Below, one piece after another: positions 1-8,954 of a DNA stretch of 64,000 nt. The stretch spans positions 1,488,001-1,552,000 of the forward strand of contig NZ_JBBLYU010000001.1 of the NCBI RefSeq assembly GCF_037911135.1, in the 5' to 3' direction. Each line of letters opens with the position of its first letter. The stretch's first letter is position 1. The notes beneath the pieces are model-generated. The model saw nothing but the letters and a program-made list of their open reading frames with translations, ran no database searches and was not told the DNA's origin. The position numbers were made by a program, and so were the translations under genes. The DNA is from Phaeobacter sp. A36a-5a (GTDB lineage: Bacteria; Pseudomonadota; Alphaproteobacteria; Rhodobacterales; Rhodobacteraceae).

Positions 1-1320
1 GATCAAACTTTTGATGTCATCAACTTCCGGATCTGAAACGGCCGCGTAACCGATAGCGATCTTCTTCATCGTCTTGAGCACCGAGACGAGATAGCCAGTA
101 TCCTTTCGCCCGCCATTTGCTTCGGACAAAGCTTTGGCCGCCTCAGTCAGGTATTCATAGTCGACCAGCTCGCGTAGGCTGGTCACGATAATGTCGTGCG
201 AGCCAGCCAGCGCCTTGGCCAATGAAATTACATAGCCGCGGCGGGTTTTTAAGGTCGTCGACGACCAGCGAGCATCCTCCGTCAGGAAGCCATACTCTCG
301 CATCTTCGCCTCTCTGCGCTCGACCCGCTCTTCCTTGCCAGCTTTGGCACAATGCTTTGATTTTGACGCAACGCTCTTGCGCAAGCGGGCCTTTTTCTCG
401 CAAACCGGCTTGGCTTCCTCCCGATCCAATTCAGCCAGGAAGGCCTCATAGGTCGAACCGTCACGCGATGCGTTCCCGGACGCCCATGGTGCGAGGCAGT
501 TGTCGTACTCGTTTAAGAGATCCTTCAGTTCCCCTGTGGCCACGCCGAACTTGTCGCGGCGATCAGAAAAAGGCGACGCTGCGGCTACGAAACCGAAATG
601 AGCCGTCGAGGGGGCAGTCTGCATATGACGCAGTAGCGTGACTACGTTCCCGACATGCTTCCGACACTTTGCCTCGGTTACGACCCCCATCTCGAGTCGG
701 TAAGCGTAATAGCCTGCCAGTGTTTCACTGGTGATTTGGTCAGGCATGATGCCCTGATTAAACAAATAGACGAAAAATGGACCTGCTTTCAGCCTGCAGT
801 CTGTCGGAATATCGGAGTCCTTCACGGCTGCGTAGGCATCAGCCCAGATGCCCCCAATATCTGCGACACCACGATGACGATCCCGTCGACCATGGCGATC
901 GATAGCCGCAAGTATGTCGCACTTGTATGTCGAGCGGCTGTTCGGTGAGAGGCCGAGACTTGCTGCACTGTGCTGTTCAAAAAAGTCGATCACATCATGT
1001 CTGCAGACGCGCTTGTTTCCGTACCAATTTGCCTCCGCCATAATCCGGCGGACCCGGCTCGCCCGTGTCTTCTCTCCGCAGCTGTTTAGCTTCTCGGTCA
1101 GCTCCCCCCATGTCAGTTGCTTCGAGCCCGTCTCAGCAGTCAGCAGGTCACGACCGATTGCCGCTGAAAGTGCAGCCAGCGTACTGTGCCGCGGCTTGAG
1201 TCCCTCGATCGACAAGATATCTGTGATCGCCTTGGCATTGAGCCCGGCACGCAAGGACAGAGCACGCTTGGATTCACCAGTCTCAGCTAAATGCGCACGG
1301 ATTTCATCTCGAAATGACAT
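1..1320 (-). CDS. Large recombinase/integrase-like protein with N-terminal XRE HTH (partial, C-terminus outside window)
   Basis: The minus strand stays open from an ATG at 1320 through the left edge, giving at least 440 residues without a stop. GGAG lies about ten bases upstream of the ATG. Residues 1-60 read as an XRE-type helix-turn-helix (MSFRDEIRAHL, then SLRAGLNAKAITDIL). Further on are two helical segments resembling the SAM-like core-binding domains of tyrosine recombinases, around residues 120-230 and 340-440. The catalytic Arg/His/Tyr residues would lie outside the window, so the recombinase call is an inference from N-terminal character and from the excisionase-like gene just upstream. 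It is the last visible gene of a leftward operon. Other DNA-binding roles are possible. Confidence 0.55.
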   Translation of the reverse strand, partial: MSFRDEIRAHLAETGESKRALSLRAGLNAKAITDILSIEGLKPRHSTLAALSAAIGRDLLTAETGSKQLTWGELTEKLNSCGEKTRASRVRRIMAEANWYGNKRVCRHDVIDFFEQHSAASLGLSPNSRSTYKCDILAAIDRHGRRDRHRGVADIGGIWADAYAAVKDSDIPTDCRLKAGPFFVYLFNQGIMPDQITSETLAGYYAYRLEMGVVTEAKCRKHVGNVVTLLRHMQTAPSTAHFGFVAAASPFSDRRDKFGVATGELKDLLNEYDNCLAPWASGNASRDGSTYEAFLAELDREEAKPVCEKKARLRKSVASKSKHCAKAGKEERVERREAKMREYGFLTEDARWSSTTLKTRRGYVISLAKALAGSHDIIVTSLRELVDYEYLTEAAKALSEANGGRKDTGYLVSVLKTMKKIAIGYAAVSDPEVDDIKSLI

Positions 1321-1348
1321 GGACTTTTACTCCTGCATAAAGTGGCCG

Positions 1349-1582
1349 TCATTCGTCATCGAGCTCGAGATCCGGCCTTCCGCCTCCCGAAGGCCGGGAT
1401 CGATGCTCGAAGAGAAGGACATCTTCTTCGGTGGCGAACCAGCGACGTCCCAGCTTCCGGGCCGGCAGCTTCACCCGCCCCTTCTCCACTGGGCAACCTT
1501 TGCGGATCCAATCAGTGATGCAACGCGGCGTGCACCTGAATCTCACCGCAAGTTCTTCTGTCGTATATATTTTTCTTGTCAT
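1349..1582 (-). CDS. Excisionase/MerR-like helix-turn-helix DNA-binding protein
   Basis: This 77-residue protein starts at MTRKIYTTEELAVRF, preceded by AGGA five bases upstream; the frame stays open further 5' but that extension lacks protein-like character. Residues 5-55 form a winged HTH of the excisionase/AlpA type (TEELAVRFRCTPRCITDWI), followed by a wing with K-L-G-R-R-W-F and an acidic tail. Proteins of this size next to recombinases usually act as directionality factors or small regulators. It ends 28 bases before the recombinase-like gene and is probably co-transcribed with it. The specific role is inferred. Confidence 0.7.
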   Translation of the reverse strand: MTRKIYTTEELAVRFRCTPRCITDWIRKGCPVEKGRVKLPARKLGRRWFATEEDVLLFEHRSRPSGGGRPDLELDDE

Positions 1583-1771
1583 TTCCTGTTTCTCCTCTTC
1601 CGGCAAAAGCGGAAATAGGGAAACGGAAACGGATTCCCAAACGCCGGTTGGAGAATCTTCAGATCCTGTCGATAGTTGCGTCAGGCGGGGAAACCCCGCT
1701 GGAACCAAGCAACTCCAGCCTTTCAGAAAAGGCGCCCGACTTTTGTTCGATAGAGGAGCTCAAACTTGCTT

Positions 1772-2119
1772 TCATGAACCTTCCGCAGATTCACGCAATG
1801 CCTCTCCAAGGCTCCGTAGCATACTGAGCCTCTCATGCGCGGAGGACGGTCGTTGCGGCTTCACATCGTAGACATCTCGGCCTGGCTCCATCAGGACAGC
1901 GCAGCCAAGACGCTGTAGGAGCAGGGCCGCTTTGCCCGCAATGCTTTTCCGACGGTCTCGATCGTCGTTTGTTCCGGAAACGGAAATGAAAGCCAGTCGA
2001 TCCGGCGGACCGTAGTGCGACTGCGCTGAGATGCGCAGATTTGGAAGGTCTGGATTTGCATCTCGGAGCGCAACCTCTGCCCATCCCAGGTATCTGCTTC
2101 GAATATCATTGGTCTGCAT
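1772..2119 (-). CDS. Hypothetical small protein, first gene of the left-edge operon
   Basis: This 115-residue protein begins MQTNDIRSRYLGWAE, with AGAGGA upstream of the ATG. I do not recognise the family. It has no obvious signal peptide or membrane segment and looks like a small soluble alpha/beta protein. It sits 190 bases upstream of the HTH gene, in the same orientation. The repeat array at 2301-2405 lies about 180 bases upstream of its start, so it is probably the first gene behind a promoter in or near those repeats. It could be an accessory protein of the mobile element. Confidence 0.55.
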   Translation of the reverse strand: MQTNDIRSRYLGWAEVALRDANPDLPNLRISAQSHYGPPDRLAFISVSGTNDDRDRRKSIAGKAALLLQRLGCAVLMEPGRDVYDVKPQRPSSAHERLSMLRSLGEALRESAEGS

Positions 2120-2300
2120 TGCGATCCTCTTTTCTCTGATAAACGTTAGATTGGCTCAATTGCGCAGAAACGAAGCAGAAACCCCGGCAAGGTCCCGTCG
2201 GGCCGTTGCGCCCTATGCCCCTCTCCAGCGCCCCAATCTTGTGCAACGCGAGCCTCGGAAAACAGCTGAGAGGATGCGTTGCGGAACGCCGGAAACGGCG

Positions 2301-2405
2301 CGGGGAAATTGCGTCAGGGTGCGGGGATTTTGCGTCAAAACGCGGGGAAACTGCGTCATGACACCGGCTTTTTGCGTCATAACGCCGGGAAATTGCGTCA
2401 TAACA
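2301..2405. repeat. Five direct repeats with exact 21-bp period (iteron-like array)
   Basis: Five copies begin at 2301, 2322, 2343, 2364 and 2385. Each contains an invariant TGCGTCA (2310, 2331, 2352, 2373, 2394) behind a C(G/C)GG-rich and A/T-rich lead, and often TAACG follows. The 21-bp spacing is two helical turns, so all copies face the same side of the DNA. An AT-rich stretch (about 2425-2467) follows directly. Such arrays are typical of iteron origins or of cooperative operator sites; here they precede a recombinase operon. Confidence 0.85.
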
Positions 2406-2475
2406 CCCCGTAAGGTATTGTTCTAAAATGGGAATTCAGCCCCTGAATTAAGGAATTATAGAATCCCCTGAAAGA

Positions 2476-2500
2476 GCCGCTGCGCGGCAGTTTTTCATTT
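2476..2500 (+). terminator. Short GC hairpin followed by T tract
   Basis: GCCGC (2476-2480) pairs with GCGGC (2484-2488) over a three-base loop, followed by a T-rich run interrupted by one C and one A. The stem is short, so this is a modest intrinsic-terminator candidate at the edge of the iteron/AT-rich region. Confidence 0.4.
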
Positions 2501-3335
2501 TTTTTTGGGGGGGCCTGACCTCGAGCGGTTCGAGACCAGCAGAATAATTTCATTTCGGCTGCCAGAATATTTTTTTTGTCGTCGCGTTAAGAACCATATG
2601 ACTCATGTGTCAGGTGCACTTGCCGCTAAGCAAACGCCTGTCGGTGCAGTTTTCTGCGGCGCGCAGCGGGAGGTCTGTATCGACAGCGAGGGTTTAGTCG
2701 GCGACACGGGTCGAACACGTGCGACCCCCTGAAAACGCATTGCGCTGGGTTTCCCTGGCGCAGTGCAGCTGTCGGCACCCGGGTTCGACAGCAAGCCTCA
2801 CGCCGTATTCGGAGGGCTGTGAAACGGGTTTCTTGCTACGGCGCGCAGTAGTGAGCGGTTCGAGACGCGGCCTTCTGAAGACGGTAAAGGTCAATCATTG
2901 TCATTTTTCGCAACCGACACAGCGATGTTCAACAAGGCAACACGCCTGTTGAGGCCAAGAGATTGGAAAGGAACACGTAGACCGATGTAGCCCCAGAATT
3001 TCACAGGCACTCTAACACACTGGCTTCAGCAAAGAAAATCGCTGTTCCTTCGCCATGAGAACATTCGGATGGCCCGTATATTATACCGCGCGAATCCGGT
3101 TCTCAGTCCGGGACGACGTCGCGTGAGGGGCAGAGAACGAACACCGTTCTGTACTCGCTCGGATTGGCGTAGCCTATGTCATGGCCTACGGGTTTGTTCC
3201 GTCGAAGCCCCTCATCTGGGCTTGAAGGCGCATGTTCGGATTAAGAATCCCCTGTACTCGCAACAGTTACAACGTCTTCTATGAGATGGTTCTTTTTTCT
3301 GGACCCTTCGTCGAATAGGCACTACCCATGGGTGC
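2501..3335. other. Intergenic stretch upstream of BREX with no convincing gene
   Basis: Short open frames here have no recognisable protein character or ribosome sites. Visible features are a 14-bp direct repeat (GAGCGGTTCGAGAC at 2523-2536 and 2853-2866), an inverted repeat AGAACG-5-CGTTCT (3134-3150) and a 10-bp direct repeat CTGTACTCGC (3149-3158 and 3252-3261). The last two precede brxR and could be binding sites of the BrxR regulator. The brxR promoter must lie in the last part of this stretch. Confidence 0.5.
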
Positions 3336-4211
3336 ATGACAGGACGCGGCCCTCACCAACTGACCCAATGGCAACGCGACCGGCGAGCGTTCATCGAGCA
3401 CCGGATATATTGGCACGGTTCTATCGGGCTGGCCGATCTGATGGATGTCATGGGGATCAGCCGAGCGCAGGCCTCTAAGGATCTGAACGAGTATATCGCG
3501 GATCATCCAGGGCACCTTTTCTATGACAAGAGCGCCCGGACATATGTGCTGGGAGACGACTTCGAAGCCCACTACCTGTCCATCGATCCGTCGGAGTACC
3601 TGGCTGACCTCGCCGCAATCGCGCGTGGTGCGGCCGTTCCCAATTCGGAGTGGGTCGTCGATCTTCCGGACATTCTGACCCCGTCAATCCCCTCGCGGGG
3701 TCTCCCCGCGAGGGCAGTGCGCAACGTTTTGATGGCATGTGCGCAGCGACGGATCCTGACGGTCGAATACCAATCCATGTCGTCCGCCCAGCCCATCACA
3801 CGGGACATCGCTCCACATGGGATCGCTCATGAGGGCTTTCGTTGGCATACACGGGCCTACTGCTTCAAAGACCATGTCTTCAAGGACTTCGTTCTCAGCC
3901 GTATCTTGAACAGTGAGCTTGCCGGGACGGCTGAGATTGATCCCGATCTGGATACCGACTGGGTCGAGAAGATCACCCTACATATTGCGGCGCACCCTTC
4001 CCTCTCTGACAATCAGAGACGGATCGTCGAACTGGACTACGGGATGACAGATGGCACTGCGCAGGTTGTCGTGAGGAAGTGTCTCCTGTTCTATAACCTG
4101 AAAAGGCTTGGTCTCGACACCGACCCTGACACCCGCGACCCGCAAGATCAGCACATCGTTCTCGTCAATAGGTCAGAGGTGCAAACGGCACTTGGACGAA
4201 AATCAGCATGA
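3336..4211 (+). CDS. brxR: BrxR: WYL-domain transcriptional regulator of the BREX operon
   Basis: This 291-residue protein has a winged HTH at about residues 15-75 (LADLMDVMGISRAQASKDL) and a WYL-type ligand-sensing domain at about 130-220 (ILTVEYQSM, then HGIAHEGFRWHTRAYC), with a WCX-like C-terminus. BrxR-family proteins sit at the start of BREX and other defence loci and repress them by binding upstream inverted repeats. The ATG at 3336 is the only sensible start, although no clear Shine-Dalgarno precedes it. Its stop overlaps the brxA start by four bases (ATGA), which indicates co-transcription and autoregulation. The nucleotide or other ligand is unknown. Confidence 0.88.
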   Translation: MTGRGPHQLTQWQRDRRAFIEHRIYWHGSIGLADLMDVMGISRAQASKDLNEYIADHPGHLFYDKSARTYVLGDDFEAHYLSIDPSEYLADLAAIARGAAVPNSEWVVDLPDILTPSIPSRGLPARAVRNVLMACAQRRILTVEYQSMSSAQPITRDIAPHGIAHEGFRWHTRAYCFKDHVFKDFVLSRILNSELAGTAEIDPDLDTDWVEKITLHIAAHPSLSDNQRRIVELDYGMTDGTAQVVVRKCLLFYNLKRLGLDTDPDTRDPQDQHIVLVNRSEVQTALGRKSA

Positions 4212-4828
4212 GCAATCCGCAACAAAAAAAATACCAGATGTCGTTTGGTGTCGGAGGACTTCTTCTGAACGAAAGCGTGTCAGTCGCTCGGCTTCACAAA
4301 GAAGACGACGCCTGGGAGCAGACCATGCTACGCGCCCTGGAGCAAGGTGCGACGGCTCTTCCAAAAGCCGCGTCCAATCGACGTACGCTGCGCGAAATCA
4401 TCAATCGGCTGCGAACTTTGTCTGTGCGGGAGCGCGAGTTTCTTCTGGATGAGGCCGATCGGAGCGATCAGCAGGCGTTGCTTTGGCTGGCTTCGTGCCG
4501 AGCCTATCGATTTGTCCATGAATTTGCGCTCGAGGTTATTCAAGAGCGATATCTATCCTATCAGATTGACTTGCCTTTGGAATCTTTTGATATTTTATTT
4601 GAGGCCAAGGCGGAATGGGATGACGATCTGGCTGGTCTCAGCTCTTCCACTCGCAAGAAGCTACGGCAAGTTCTATTCCGCATGCTGCGTGAAGCGGAGA
4701 TCTTATCCGGCGAAAACCGCATACAAACCGCGATCCTGTCGCAGCGCTTGATAGCCATCATTGAAGATAAAAACCCGGCGGAGCTCGCTCTCTTTCCCGG
4801 AGTGAAATTTGACGGAGTGCAATTGTGA
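4208..4828 (+). CDS. brxA: BrxA: BREX protein of the DUF1819 family
   Basis: This 206-residue protein has the DUF1819/BrxA pattern, including the start YQMSFGVGGLLLNES and an internal block IINRLRTLSVREREFLLDEA. BrxA is a small NusB-like helical protein with DNA-binding ability and is a standard part of type I BREX. The start ATG overlaps the brxR stop and its own stop overlaps the GTG of brxB, so translation is coupled. Length and gene order fit the family. There is no sign of damage. Confidence 0.92.
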   Translation: MSNPQQKKYQMSFGVGGLLLNESVSVARLHKEDDAWEQTMLRALEQGATALPKAASNRRTLREIINRLRTLSVREREFLLDEADRSDQQALLWLASCRAYRFVHEFALEVIQERYLSYQIDLPLESFDILFEAKAEWDDDLAGLSSSTRKKLRQVLFRMLREAEILSGENRIQTAILSQRLIAIIEDKNPAELALFPGVKFDGVQL

Positions 4829-5427
4829 AGCCTGAATTGACCCGCAAAGAGCGCGCCGAACACCTTTATCGTGTGGTTACCAGTGAGCGCTTTCTGACCA
4901 AACAGGGGTTGGGCAACGAGGTGCCGTTCTTCATCTGCCCGTTTCCGGCGGCTGAAGGCCTCTCGATGGTTGACGATCGGCGGGACCTTGTTACCCGCAT
5001 CGCCCATACTGGCACAAATGTCCTCGATCTCAACCTATATGATATTAGCCTGGATATTCTGAGGGAGCGTGACATCCTCGAGCAGGTTCTGGAGGCGGAA
5101 CCCAACAGTGAGAAGGCTGAGATAAAAGAGCTTCTGCAGGGTGTTCTCGACCCGCAAGCTCACCTCATACCGAAGATCGCGCAGGCGATCGATGCGGCCC
5201 CCCACGATGTCATCTTCCTGTCGGGCGTCGGCGAGGTTTACCCCTACATCCGATCCCACAATGTGTTGAACAACCTGCAAAGTACCGCGAAAGAGGCACC
5301 CACAGTGCTGTTCTTTCCCGGAAGCTACACCCATGCTCTCGCCACCGGCGCTTCGCTGGATCTCTTTGGCCAGCTGCATGACGACAAGTACTACCGTGCC
5401 TTTAACATTTTGAACTACGAGGTCTGA
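4825..5427 (+). CDS. brxB: BrxB: BREX protein of the DUF1788 family
   Basis: This 200-residue protein starts with GTG at 4825, overlapping the brxA stop. It matches the DUF1788/BrxB pattern: VPFFICPFPAAEGLSMVDDR near residue 35, VIFLSGVGEVYPYIRSHNVL in the middle and VLFFPGSYTH near residue 170. BrxB is a conserved small BREX component with no known catalytic activity, thought to help assemble the complex. It lies four bases before brxC. The protein appears intact. Confidence 0.92.
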   Translation: MKPELTRKERAEHLYRVVTSERFLTKQGLGNEVPFFICPFPAAEGLSMVDDRRDLVTRIAHTGTNVLDLNLYDISLDILRERDILEQVLEAEPNSEKAEIKELLQGVLDPQAHLIPKIAQAIDAAPHDVIFLSGVGEVYPYIRSHNVLNNLQSTAKEAPTVLFFPGSYTHALATGASLDLFGQLHDDKYYRAFNILNYEV

Positions 5428-5431
5428 CCCA

Positions 5432-8400
5432 ATGGCCCATTTGCTAAGAGATATTTTTGAAAAACCCGTAGACCGCGCTATTGACGGCGTCATCAAGGCC
5501 GATGACGAGGCCAGCCTTCGTATTGAGCTGGACGAATACGTCATTACCGGCGAAATCGGGCGCAAGCTCGAACATTTCCTGGAAGCGTATAACAATTACG
5601 ACACATCGAATGGGGTCTGGATTTCCGGCTTTTTTGGCTCAGGTAAGTCCCACCTACTCAAAATGCTCGCTCTCCTACTCGAGAACCGGGAGGTCGATGG
5701 TTTTAGCGCTCATGATATTTTCGCCGAGAAGCTGAAAGGTGAGCCGATGTTGGCAGGCGCCTTGAACAAGGCTGTCTCAATCCCATCCAAGTCCATCCTG
5801 TTCAACATAGACCAAAAGGCCGACGTCATCTCCAAATCGGACGTCGATGCTCTTCTGGCTGTCTTTCAGAAGGTCTTTGATGAAACCTGTGGCTTCTATG
5901 GCAAGCAACCTCATATCGCTCAGTTCGAACGGGACCTGCACAGCCGCAGACAGTTTGAGGCGTTCAAAGCGGCCTTTCAGGAAGCATCGGGAAAGCCCTG
6001 GGAACGTGGGCGTGAGCAAGCCCTGCTGGAAGCGAAAAACGTTGCTACCGCCTTTGCGGCGGTGACTGGAGGGGATCCAGCCGATGCCAGGGACATCCTG
6101 AGTCAGTACCGCAAGGACACCCGCGTCTCGATCGAGGATTTTGCGGGGACCATCAAGGCTTGGATAGACGAACAGCCCAAGGGGTTCCGACTTAACTTCT
6201 TTGTCGATGAGGTCGGTCAGTATATCGCCGACAACGTCAAATTGATGACCAACCTTCAGACCATTGCGGAAAGCCTGAACACGAAGTGCAAGGGCCAAGC
6301 ATGGATCATAGTCACCGCTCAACAGGACATGGCGTCGGTGATCGGCGACATGACACAGAAACAAGAGAATGACTTCTCAAAGATCCAGGCGCGTTTCGGC
6401 AACCGTGTGCCGTTGAACTCCGCCGATGTTGCCGAGGTCATCCAGCGCCGTCTGCTGTCGAAAACTCCAGAAGCCGCTGTGACCTTGGGCAACCTTCATG
6501 ACCGCGAAGAGAACAACCTCAAGACCTTGTTCGACTTCGCGGATGGGTCGATCAAGCTCAAGAACTATCGGGACCGCGATCACTTCATCGCAAGCTACCC
6601 GTTTCCGCCTTATCAATACACGCTGTTCCAGATGGCGATCACCTCGCTGTCACAGCACAATGCCTTTGAGGGCAAGCACAGCTCCGTCGGCGAACGCTCC
6701 ATGCTTGGCGTGTTTCAAGAGGTGTCCAAGAAGCTGAAAGACCAAGAGGTCGGCGGCCTGGCAACCTTCGATCTGATGTTTGAAGGGATCCGAACCGCGC
6801 TGAAATCCTCCGCCCAACAGAGCATCCAGATCGCGGAGAAAAACCTCGACGACCCTTTCGCAGTCCGGGTCCTTAAGGCGCTGTTCCTCGTCAAATACGT
6901 AAAGGAATTCAAACCTTCGGTCCGCAACATCTCGATCCTGTTGCTATCCGAATTCGACGCAGATCAATCGCAGCAGCGTCGCCGCATCGAAGAAGCCTTG
7001 TCGCTACTCGAGCGGAACACGCTGATTCAGCGTAATGGAGAAGTGTACGAGTTCCTGACCAATGAGGAGAAGGACGTCGAGGCGGAAATCAAATCCCTCG
7101 ACATCGACCCATCCGAGCTTACCAAAGAGCTTGAGACGATCGCGTTCGATACCATTCTGCGCCATCGGAAAATTCGGCATCTGGCGACGAACAGTGAATA
7201 CCCATTCACCCGTAAACTGGACGATCACGCGCTCGGTCGGGAGTATGAACTGGCCATCAACATTATCTCTCCCTTCGGCGAAGACGCCGGCAGCCCCGAA
7301 GCCGTGCGCATGAAAACCATGTCGCGCGAAGAGCTCGCTGCCGTAATGAAAGCCGATTCAAACTTTGTGAAGGATCTGATCCTTTTCAAACAGACAGACA
7401 AATTCATCCGCCAATCGCGGAGTGGCTCGCCTCAACCGGGCCGTGATCGCATCGTCTCTGAAAAAGGTGAGCAGAACAGTCGCCGTGCCAAAGATCTTGA
7501 AATGCGCCTGCGCAAGCTGATGGGAGAGGCACGCCTGTTTGTTCGGGGGGACGAACTCGACATCGGCGGAGAAGAACCACAGGACCGCGTCATCAAGGCG
7601 TTTCAATCGCTCGTTGATAAGGTCTACACGAACCTCCCGATGTTGCGTGGGGTCAGCTATTCCGAAGCAGATATCAATAAGGCCGTTCAGGCTGAAAGCA
7701 GCCTGTTTGGGTCCGAAGGCGCGGGTCTCGGGGAAGCGGAGCAGGATGTGCTAAGCTTCATCAACGCGCAAGCACGTAATGGCGTGAAGGTCTCCGTCAA
7801 ATACCTCGCAGAGCGGTTCACGGCGAAACCCTATGGCTGGCCTGTCACTGCCGTTCTCTGCCTTGCAGGCAGCCTTGTGGCGAAGGGCAAGATTGAGGCG
7901 CGGGTGGATAGCACGGTCACCGAGGGGCTTGATCTGGCAAAGGCGCTCAACAACAGCCATGCATTGCCCAATATCCTGCTCACGCCCCAACAGGAGTTCT
8001 CTGCTGCCGAAATCCGCAAGGCGAAAGAGCTTTACCAAGAACTCTTCTCTAAACCGGCCGCGGGCAATGACGCGCGTAGCCTTGGGGCGGAATGGGCGGC
8101 AAGCGTGAAGGACCTTGAAGCTGAGGTGGACGGGCTGACCCGGCTTGCTTACGACTACCCATTTCTGGCCGCCCTTGAGCCGTTTCAGCTACAACTGCGC
8201 GGCATGATGGACAAGCCAGCGGCGTGGTTCATCACCGAGGCGCCGAAACGGGAAGACGATCTGCTGGATGCCAAAGAAGACCTGTTCGACAAGGTGAAGT
8301 CCTTCATGGGAGGCGCGCAGCGCGCCATCTATGATGATGCCCGTGAGGCGATTGCCAGCCAGTCGGCCAATATCGATCATGTCGACGCCGAGGCGAGTCA

Positions 8401-8953
8401 GACGCTGCGCGCAGCTCTGGCCGATCCCAATTGTTTCAAGGGCACGGCCATTCAGAACCTGAAAACCGACCTCTACGATCTGAAAACCAAGGTCGAACTG
8501 AAGGTTCTGGAGGAACGCAAAGCCGTTGCCGCGGCCGTGGACGAAGTTGCGGCGAAGGTCAGCAAAATGCCGGAGTTCCAGGCGCTGGAGAAAGACAAAC
8601 AGGCACGCATCACCGCGCGGCTGGAAAGCCAGAAATCCGGCCTTGACAGCGTCAACCTGATCCCGCTGCTGCAGAACAAGGCGATACACGCGCGCTCAAA
8701 TCTGATGGCCGAGGTCATCACCGAAGTTGACCGCCTCGCGCATCCGCCGCAGGCGACATTCACGCCCGCGCCCGGGGGGGCGGAACCCGCCGCCCCTGCC
8801 CCGCAGGCCCCCTCCTACGTGAACGCAACGCAGATCAAGGTGAGCTTTGCGAAACCCTACCTGTCTGATGACACGGACGTTGCCGACTACCTCGAAGAAT
8901 TCAAGAAGACCCTGCTGGAGCAGATCCACGCGGGCAAGAAAGTGATTGTCTGA
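5432..8953 (+). CDS. brxC: BrxC: large P-loop ATPase of BREX
   Basis: This 1173-residue protein carries a Walker A motif GFFGSGKSHLLKML at about residues 66-80 and the hhhhDE-type motif NFFVDEVGQYI near 258. These place it in the ATPase group shared by BrxC and PglY. A long helical region follows, with a Pro/Ala-rich linker near residue 1120. BrxC is needed for both methylation and phage exclusion in type I BREX. Its stop lies one base before the pglX ATG. A run of seven G residues occurs at 8774-8780 in the Pro/Ala-rich linker and is a possible slippage site. Confidence 0.93.
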   Translation: MAHLLRDIFEKPVDRAIDGVIKADDEASLRIELDEYVITGEIGRKLEHFLEAYNNYDTSNGVWISGFFGSGKSHLLKMLALLLENREVDGFSAHDIFAEKLKGEPMLAGALNKAVSIPSKSILFNIDQKADVISKSDVDALLAVFQKVFDETCGFYGKQPHIAQFERDLHSRRQFEAFKAAFQEASGKPWERGREQALLEAKNVATAFAAVTGGDPADARDILSQYRKDTRVSIEDFAGTIKAWIDEQPKGFRLNFFVDEVGQYIADNVKLMTNLQTIAESLNTKCKGQAWIIVTAQQDMASVIGDMTQKQENDFSKIQARFGNRVPLNSADVAEVIQRRLLSKTPEAAVTLGNLHDREENNLKTLFDFADGSIKLKNYRDRDHFIASYPFPPYQYTLFQMAITSLSQHNAFEGKHSSVGERSMLGVFQEVSKKLKDQEVGGLATFDLMFEGIRTALKSSAQQSIQIAEKNLDDPFAVRVLKALFLVKYVKEFKPSVRNISILLLSEFDADQSQQRRRIEEALSLLERNTLIQRNGEVYEFLTNEEKDVEAEIKSLDIDPSELTKELETIAFDTILRHRKIRHLATNSEYPFTRKLDDHALGREYELAINIISPFGEDAGSPEAVRMKTMSREELAAVMKADSNFVKDLILFKQTDKFIRQSRSGSPQPGRDRIVSEKGEQNSRRAKDLEMRLRKLMGEARLFVRGDELDIGGEEPQDRVIKAFQSLVDKVYTNLPMLRGVSYSEADINKAVQAESSLFGSEGAGLGEAEQDVLSFINAQARNGVKVSVKYLAERFTAKPYGWPVTAVLCLAGSLVAKGKIEARVDSTVTEGLDLAKALNNSHALPNILLTPQQEFSAAEIRKAKELYQELFSKPAAGNDARSLGAEWAASVKDLEAEVDGLTRLAYDYPFLAALEPFQLQLRGMMDKPAAWFITEAPKREDDLLDAKEDLFDKVKSFMGGAQRAIYDDAREAIASQSANIDHVDAEASQTLRAALADPNCFKGTAIQNLKTDLYDLKTKVELKVLEERKAVAAAVDEVAAKVSKMPEFQALEKDKQARITARLESQKSGLDSVNLIPLLQNKAIHARSNLMAEVITEVDRLAHPPQATFTPAPGGAEPAAPAPQAPSYVNATQIKVSFAKPYLSDDTDVADYLEEFKKTLLEQIHAGKKVIV

Positions 8954-8954
8954 C

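Noticed and set aside
2213-2401. Minus-strand open frame with a seven-residue repeat (VMTQFPG-like)
   Set aside because: The 21-bp iterons are a multiple of three, so both strands stay open by arithmetic. No ribosome site or protein pattern supports it.
2505-2732. 75-residue frame upstream of BREX
   Set aside because: It crosses the T-rich/G-run sequence, has no ribosome site and no recognisable protein character.
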